Assembly (NCBI GenBank): GCA_000934455.1
Contig: KN888998.1
Span: 1-24,829, forward strand
From: Apostichopus parvimensis
Taxonomy: Eukaryota > Echinodermata > Holothuroidea > Aspidochirotida > Stichopodidae
Direction: 5' to 3'
DNA: 24,829 nucleotides
Positions within the stretch are counted from its first letter, which is position 1. Every line of letters starts with the position of its first letter. The notes beneath the pieces were generated by a model. The model saw nothing but the letters and a program-made list of their open reading frames with translations. It was not told where the DNA came from and ran no database searches. Made by a program: the position numbers and the translations under genes. Below, one piece after another: positions 10,901 through 19,900 of this stretch.

Positions 10901-13900
10901 ACCTCTTGGAGGAATTTTGAGCCAAAGTAATGGAGTACGGGTGAAGGAGACGTGTGTTGGGTACTCTCTCTCATGCCTAACCTCTCGTGTGATCAGAGTA
11001 TATTTGAAAGATGTTCAAATTTGTCAAAGAACTAATACTTTGATATCAGAGTTTCTACTAAAGCAGAGTTGTCATATATTTTCAGGTCAGTTGAGTTCAT
11101 TGCCTGTACTTTTCCTGACTCGAGTCATGAACTCCAGCCTCTGTATTACCTTAGCTTCACAGAATTCTTCCAGTCACTCTGGAACATTATTGACTTCAGT
11201 CATGAGTAGTAACATCCCTGCTAATAAAGATTGTTAATGATATCACAGAACTGCGACTGAATTGCTAACCACCATGCCATAAAACCTCTCTAAATCAAAC
11301 ACAAGGACGTGAACCATTTATAATTTTCCTCTTGTGATAGGCATATCAATTTGCTTTGTGAGGTACTTACCAGACAATACATTGGTGATCAGCAGCTAAC
11401 CAAACATGAGGCACAGACATACTCTGTTAAAATAGAAAATATGATGAATGAATCATATTGTACCTCCATATTGAGGTATTACAGAAAATACTGAACAGTA
11501 CAGAAATGTATACAGAGATCCACACGCAAAATGAAATATATAAAATATTCCAATAAATACTTCAATGTGATGTCATGTTTGAGATGTTTTACCATATTTT
11601 TGAGATATTTTACCAGGACTTTATAGGCACGGTAGAACGAGGTGCTCAGGTTGTGAGGAGACAGGTATTAAGCGAGGAGCGAAGTAAATTTAAACCATTT
11701 AATTTCCTACTGTCATACTGGCTCCGAAGGCATATCAAACCACAAAACTGCTACTATTTTGAAAGAATATGTCGGGCTGAGGTGCTTTTGGAAAAAAAAA
11801 GAAGCAAATTAGATAGTGACAATCATTTTGGCAAAGCAGTCCAAAGGCAAAGTCCAAAGGCAGGTCCTGCAAGGAAGAATGTTTCAACTCTTTAAACACT
11901 ATAATAAGGACAGATCAATCTACAGTAACTTATGCAATGCCCTTCATAAGACCGACTAATATCATTAACTACAAAATGATGTCATGGAAACAATGAAACA
12001 TTCACCAGAAAGTCACATTCCATCAGAAACAAAAACACTACCTGTTAGCCTTCTAAATTGTTTTTAATATTTAAGCAGATTCAGCTCTTTCAAAAAATTT
12101 GTGAATTAACTGTAGAACAACATTTAGTAGAATAATATCAAAGATTCTATATCCATATCCGAAACATGATAACAAATATTAGCCAGTAAATATGAATTAT
12201 GCAAATCACATTTTGTTTAGCTTTCATATTGTTATATTTGAGGTAATTATAAGTCACTTACCACAGACGAGATACGACGAGTAGGTAAGACAATCCCATT
12301 CAGGTCAGTGGCAGCGGACTTCACCATGATATCCCGGTGACCTCCACCCACCGACAGCAACGTTACATGATTCAAAGCCTCTTGATTTGCCTTCCAGTAC
12401 TACAGTAGAATAGGGCAAAATGTTATTCGCTTTATAACAGTTCTTACACCCGGAATAACTATGTAATGATACCATCTTTGGACAGACATTGTGGAGAACA
12501 AACACAAATAATCAGAAAGTTATTTGGTATTAAACATGTTTGGCTCTACAAAGGTTAGAGAGCACTTGTGACAATTGTACCACTTTGCCCCCTGCCCCCC
12601 ACCCTACCAAAACCCTCCTCTCCTCCCAGTTACCAGCCCATAGTCAAACAGTTGATATTGTAGGACTTGACAAGAGGCTGCCATTTTGTAACAAGCCAGG
12701 TGCGCAGACTATGAAAGATAAATGTAGTAGACACTTAATCACTCAGATAGCGTTGTTTATACAGACTTGGTAACTGTAGATACTATTAACTTAGCGAGCA
12801 ACAATGTCTGCCAGATTTTATGATGCCCCTATACCAAATTCCAACTAACATGGATCAATGTAATGATATAGAATACAGTGACTGTACTTGACTGAACTGC
12901 GAGCTACCTTTGGGGTAAACTGAAACAGTGTATAATACAAGTATTCTCTACTGGAACTCAATACTTGAGTTCAGTAATGATACCAGTAATGAACTATCAA
13001 CTGCTATGGTTGGTATCTTACAGCTTAATGATAAAAGTATTAATCATAATAATAATATTCTCATATGAAACTTAATACCACACTGATACCAATAATGAAC
13101 TATAAACTGTATTTATAAAGAACAAGTAAGTTTTGAATGATTTATCAATTTTCTAGATGTACAGTGAGAGCAGTAAACGATAAGACCATTTTCCATTATG
13201 GTATTTTGGCCTGGAAGACCATCTCAGATTGGAAAACCGTGGATTTCCCCCTGGATGAAAGACCTACATTAATTTGGCCGGGAATGGATTAACCTCACAA
13301 CCTCCTAGCCACTAGGTCTCTTTTAAGCTCGACCAGGTTACTAAATCCTACATCCAACTGTTCTGCAAGCAATTTTGTGCCCGAACAAAGACTGTCTAAA
13401 CAATTCACCATCAGATGTTAAAAGTCTCTTCCTGGCCTCATCCACTATGGTTTAAATAATAGTTACATCAGTATACTCTAGTCGTACATCTCAACAGGAT
13501 GCATGGCACTGAAACAAGTTACTAATTAGCTTAAAAGATTTTGTTGCCTTCAAGAATAATCTAGACACATCCACTGTTATGTACCCAAATGCAGGATTTC
13601 AAACTACATATAAACTGGTCCCTTTCTTTCGTTTATTTATTTTGTTTGCTCACAACATATACAAATGTAGCTAATACAGAGAGTTATGGAATGTGAAAGG
13701 AAGTGTATCAGGAAACCCTTGTGGGCTTATCTAGTGATACACTCCCTGTACATAGAGTACACAAATAAACTTACAAACAAAGAATTAAGAAAAGAACTAA
13801 GAAAAACAGACGAAAAGAAATATCATTATGAATTTGTATTTCCTTACCTTATGGAAATTTCTTTTTAATTTTTATTGCATCATCATGAATATTCCCTCCT

Positions 13901-16900
13901 ATTATTTGACTTTTATAACAAGAACAACTTATTGATAACATTCATTGTTCTTTTTCAACATTTATCAATTCAGAGCAGCTAGACACAAAACATGTAATAG
14001 TTTTACAGTACCTAGCACTTCCTTGTTTAAAATCTGTTATATATGCATGTTGAACATTGCTTGTAGGAATATGTACCAGCATAACGTAGAATGCATAGTC
14101 TGTATGGATTTAACTTGAAACAAGCTAACTAAATTAACCTGTCATCTGAGCTGTGTTTCTAGATAATGATTTATAGTTTTCGATCATGAATAGTAACCAT
14201 GTCATGAGAAGGCACTAAGCTACCAGCGAAAATGAAAGAAAGTTACTTGGTAACTTTTAAAAAAGCTTTGATCGATAAGCCCATAGGTTCAAGTTAAGAT
14301 ATTAACATTGTTTGAGAATTCTCAATTGGTGGCTCTAGGATAATGCAAACTTTAAATGGTACGCATGTGTGTTATACAATCAGTACAATAGGCATAATTA
14401 CTATTATACTATTTAGTATTCAATTCCAAGAGATCTTGTGACACTAGTAAGGAAAGACTTTTCATATTTAGTTTGAGCTCTTCATATTGAAAGAGCATAA
14501 AATCAGGGAAAGGTAAATGAAGGCAGAGGAACACAGGTACCTGGTTTACTGGTAGCCAAACAAAAGCAATTAATAAGCAGGAGGGTGGAGAGGGGGTGGT
14601 TGGTTGGCTGTGAGGGAGGTAATTAGAAAATGGGAGCAAAATCACATACCGACTTCTTGATAGTCCAAAACAAAACATCAAGAATAGGGTTAACACAGAG
14701 AGATAGCAGGGGGGCCACCAATGCTATTGTACCTACATACCTTATTGATGGTCCCAGTAAAAGCCATCAAGAAGAGGTTAAAGGAGAGGTGAATGGCAGG
14801 GAGGGGGACACAGAAGTTATCTAAAGAAGGCAAGGGGCCACCAGAGCTACTTACGTTATTGATGGTCCAATAGTAGTCATCAAGAAGGGGGTCGATTCTG
14901 ATAACTGGTGAATGTGGAGTAGCTTGAGTGATGATGGTGTGTACATGACTAGGATCAAAACCTTCAAGAGTAAACAGGCCTCGAGCAATCACTCCACCCT
15001 GAAAGAAGGAAAGATTGTCAACGTAAGGGATGAATTCAACTTCACAACCCATGTTCACACAAAACAACTTGTTACGATCACAGAGTCAACCTTTTGGATA
15101 AGAAATAAACACTATTTCACTAAAATTGTACAGCTAAGTCTGGCCTGCATAGATGACTTTCTCCTGGAAAATAGAATGAGGAGGAGAGCTACCATTCTTA
15201 ACTTCCCAGTAACCACAACCTGTGTGACTGTCGTAACACACACAGCTAGACACACACACCCATCTTTACCACAAGTTGTGTAACTCTGCCATGGAACACA
15301 CAGCTACACACACACCCTTAACCACAAACTGTGTGACTGTCATGGCACACACAGCTAGACACACACACCCATCTTTACCACAAGCGGTGTGACTCTGCCA
15401 TGGAACACACAGCTACACACACACACCCTTAACCACAAACTGTGTGACTGTCATGGCACACACAACTAGACACACACACCCATCTTTACCACAAGCTGTG
15501 TGACTCTGCCACGGCACACACAGCTACACACACACATACATACACACGCATGTTTGTATTACATTCAGACCGAGGACCCCATTGTATTTTCCATTGTTCA
15601 AATCCACGTACCCTAACCTTAACAATACCCCATACAATAGAAATCATCAGAGGACGTGGTGATTCTTTAGAAATCACAACCGAGGACCTGAAATTCTTTT
15701 GTTCAAGTTCTCGGTCAGATAGCAAAACAAACGCACACATACACACACACCCTTCATAACCCTGAGTTGCTATGATGGTAACTCAGTGACCTACTGTATT
15801 GTTGAAACAGTGGCAGGTTCTGCTAAATGATAATAGTATATTGTTGTTTACAGTATCCCAAAATAAAATGATGCAAGTCAGTGAATGGTGACCATGTTAC
15901 CATATACTGGAGTAGTAAACAGCTACTGTAAGTAAGACATACAATGAATATCGCAGCTCTGCATATGGGTCCATGTCCTCCCCACACCCCGCACCCCCCC
16001 CCCCCCCCCAAATGTAAATGTAACAAAAGCATCTGGCTTTTAATTAAGCTTCATCTAATGGAATAGATATCATGGTATCCAATAAAAATGCAAACAAAAT
16101 GAGGGAGCTGTATCATGACATACCATAGAATGGCCGACCACAACAACGCTCTTTGGTTTGTTCTTAGCCTCCGAGTAGAACGATAAGATGTGACGTATAC
16201 ACTGGTGTACAAATTCTGGGCAATGAACAAATAGGAACAAGTACATTATTTATTTATTTTAATTTTAATTTAAGTTTGTTATTCTTGAGAAGAAAAAAAA
16301 TAAATGAGAAAAAAAAAGTACATGGTATTGGAAAAGAGCTTATTAGATGGCAGGACAATAGTTAACCATGTCCATTAGCTGAACTCTGGCAAGATGCACA
16401 GTATTTATTATGGAGCCCTACAGGTTTATCTTCTTGCCTACACATACAGTACAAGGAAAGCAATAAATGTAATGCTAAGTACAGGCTGCATGATACCTGC
16501 TTGCCAACCTTCCCCACCCCTCTCCCCACTTCCCCTACCCTCCTTAACAAACATGGTACCCATAAATCAGGGTCCAATCTTTAATACACACAAACATTGC
16601 TCAGAATACAACCTGGCTTCAAGGATCTTGTTGAAGCTTTACAATAATGAAAATGGCAAAGAAGAAAAAAAAGTGAAGAATTAAAATCCTGACCCAGCAA
16701 ATGGTCACAGTTTAAAAAATATGTGACATCATTTTACTGAAATACAGCAAACTAGAGCAAAGAAATACAGAAAACTGATGACTTAGAAGTAGGTGGAGTA
16801 TGAGAGTTGTTTAATATGATCATTATTGATCTGCAGCATAGTATATTATACAAAGAATCATTTTTAGTACTTCTATACCATTGTCAGTCCTATAATCCAT

Positions 16901-19900
16901 ACATAATCATTACATATCCTCTTTCTCCAAATGAGTTTGATTAAAATATTGATATTGCATTGTAATAGACGTACAGGTGAAATTAAGGTTTTCAGGTTCA
17001 CAGGCATTTTGAAGGGACCATGTGCCCTTGAGTGTAATCAGGGGCCACATGCCATTTGGAGGGACCATGGGCCCTTGAGTGTAATCCAGGGCCACATGCC
17101 ATTTGGAGGGACCATGGGCTCTTGAGTGTAATCAGGGGCCACATGCCATTTGGAGGGACCATGGGCCCTTGAGTGTAATCAGGGGCCACATGCCATTTGG
17201 AGGGACCATGGGCCCTTGAGTGTATCCAGGGGCCACATGCCATTTCTGGTCTATCATTTATACTCCCTGATTATGTTGCACTGGTCTATGATTCAAGTTT
17301 GCTGTTTGTGACTGCTGTCACAAACATTGCATCTAAGAGATTTTGGTTGACAGGTTCTACATCAATACTGTGAGCATTGAAAAACAGTTCCTTTCAAATC
17401 ACCTAGATATAGTAAGGCGGCTGCTGGTCAAGCTATGGATACCATTCTACCCCAGGTCCTTCTTATATTACCCTTGGAAGAGGTAAATATTCAAATAAAG
17501 CAATTATGTTGTGTCTGTACACCAACTTCGAATGATCTGTTGTAAAATTGAGCGAAATTAAATTCAAACTGTGAAATGTAACTTTCCAATAGATAAGAAA
17601 TGAAACCAGTGTACCTGTCTGTTCTAATAAGAAACCACCATACAGTGCATTCTTCTCTCCATTCAAATCAACCGAGAAGTAGTTAAAATGGTAATCAGAC
17701 TCTTCAGCTTTGGTTATTGCCACAGATCCCAGGGAGCGTACTGGAAAGAAAACAGAAAAATTCACAGATTGCTACAGTTTGTTTGAAACATACAGTACTG
17801 TTACAAAAAACAAACAAAAAATCAAAGATTACTATATTATGTTTGAAACGTACAGTAGCAATTTACCTGTCATACAAATAAACTTTAAAGATCACAAAAC
17901 AATTGGTACTTGTAAATTATATTTAAGAAACTTTTAAAGGAATAACAATAACTGTCACAGCAGATAAACCTAGGCCTTGATTGGAATCTATGAACCAGAG
18001 TTGTTTATATCAGGCTAAAGTTGATGAATTAGCAAACTGGCAGTGTTAGGAAATTCAAAACACAGCTGAACTTTTTTTGATCTAGCAACATCAGGCAGCT
18101 GCATGAGCAGAGCTAACCAAGCATGATGGCAGATATGACATGTAACTACAGTAATTGTTGGGTAAGTAGCTAAACATTGACCATGTCTTCCTACAGCAGT
18201 ACATACTGTATGCTGTATTTATGTACGATACATATGGGCCAATATTGATACTGATAGTTCAATGATATTCTCACCTTGCTTGTAAGAACCAGCATTCCCT
18301 GGAATAAATAAAACTGGGATGCCAGAGAGCTTGAAGTTACTGCAAAAGTAATGAAAAAAAAATCAGAAACAATGTTGAGATTTTGATATACTTCTTGAAA
18401 TATAACCAAGTTGATGACGAATATCATGTTTGTTTACAAGCTATCTACAATGTAGAATCTCAGATGATGATTGGACTTAATATGCAGCAACCACACATCC
18501 GGTATAAAAAGTACTGTTTTACAGTGCTCGCTAACAACCTTTGACCTTTAACAAAAAAATATACACAATATGGGATATCTATGAGATCTAAATTATAAAG
18601 GTCTATGGACATTGTCCTTTTCACTCAAATGGGCATTAGAAATTATGAAAATAGCTGCAATTACCATAAAAATACATCAAAGATTGACCATTTTATAAGT
18701 CTTTTCTTAATTCTAGTTTTATTTATGACTAAACATTAGCTAACTACATGCACATTTATGATGTAAAGGGAGTTACTGCCTAATTTAATGTTATAAATGT
18801 TATTGCTTTTTTTTTACAACCTTGGTTTCAAGGACATTGAACACAGGTTTGAGGCCTAAGGTGATTTCTTGAAAAAAATCATTGTCTTCTTTGAAAAGAG
18901 GAACATCACATTATTGAAATGATAAACTGTATGTGGCCTAATTAGGGGTTAACTTATTAAGGCCTAATTAAGAAATTTTGATGAGCGCAACTCTCCACAT
19001 CATACTTTGCACATACTGTATTTAATGAGTTTCTCAGATTTGTTAAAACTTCAAATGTGTATCTTGGGAACGAAAAGAGCTTTTCAAATAATTTTGACTA
19101 AGTTTGAATGAGATTATCACACACAATAAATGTACTGAACATAAGGCAAATTGGCTAGGTGTATGTAGTACTAGGGTGTGCTGTCCATCAATAGTAATAA
19201 ACCCAGGCTGCCTTAAGTTTGGACCTTTATCTGATCTCGTACGTACTTAAGTACTAACAGCATCAAGAGTTGCCACATCCAATCCTTTTCAATGAGCTAA
19301 TGTTATTACACAAGCTATTATTTAGTGTTTGAATGATATACATAGTCTATTTTGAGGGAACTAAAATGAGATTTGTTTTTTTTTTAATTTAAAATGATCA
19401 TAAACACTGAAATTACCAAATCGGTGTAGAAAGCATATAATTTACTTGCATTCATGTAAAAATTTAACATGTGTTATAAAGTGATGATACCAGTGAAATT
19501 ATTCCCGAGTTAATAAAATAAAATCACCTAATTCAGCGGGTCAGTGCTCTCATAATAAGATCTTTAAAGATGCTAAGATTCTTCAACAATTTGTGCAGAT
19601 GAGAAGAGAAGCAGTTCAGTTGTTTATCAATGTTCAGTGTTTACTACCAAAGATTATGTCATGTACTGATAACAACCTACTTATCATGTCTCATGTGGGA
19701 TTTGACTAGGGTCAAAGGTCAAGACTAATAGCTTGAGTTTGCATTATCTAGAGTCAAAATTTAACTAAGTGTATCTATATATAGGCTTCTTCACTACACT
19801 GTAAGTACATTGCACTTTGCCAAGTACATCAAGCACCAGTGGGTATGTCATACTGCAGTCAGCCTAAGTATTGATGAATAGAGTGAATATACCACAAATA

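Noticed and set aside
10917..11237. 106-codon plus-strand ORF in intron 8
   Set aside because: Starts with TTG, lacks any domain or splice support, and its length is compatible with chance in about 25 kb and six frames.
11575..11895. 106-codon plus-strand ORF in intron 7
   Set aside because: No homology, promoter or poly(A) support, and its 5' part is a short local duplication (TTTGAGATxTTTTACCA).
16910..17243. Plus and minus ORFs with repeated peptides such as HGPSKWHVAP
   Set aside because: Translation of the intronic 47-bp minisatellite; no start context, splice signals or domain.
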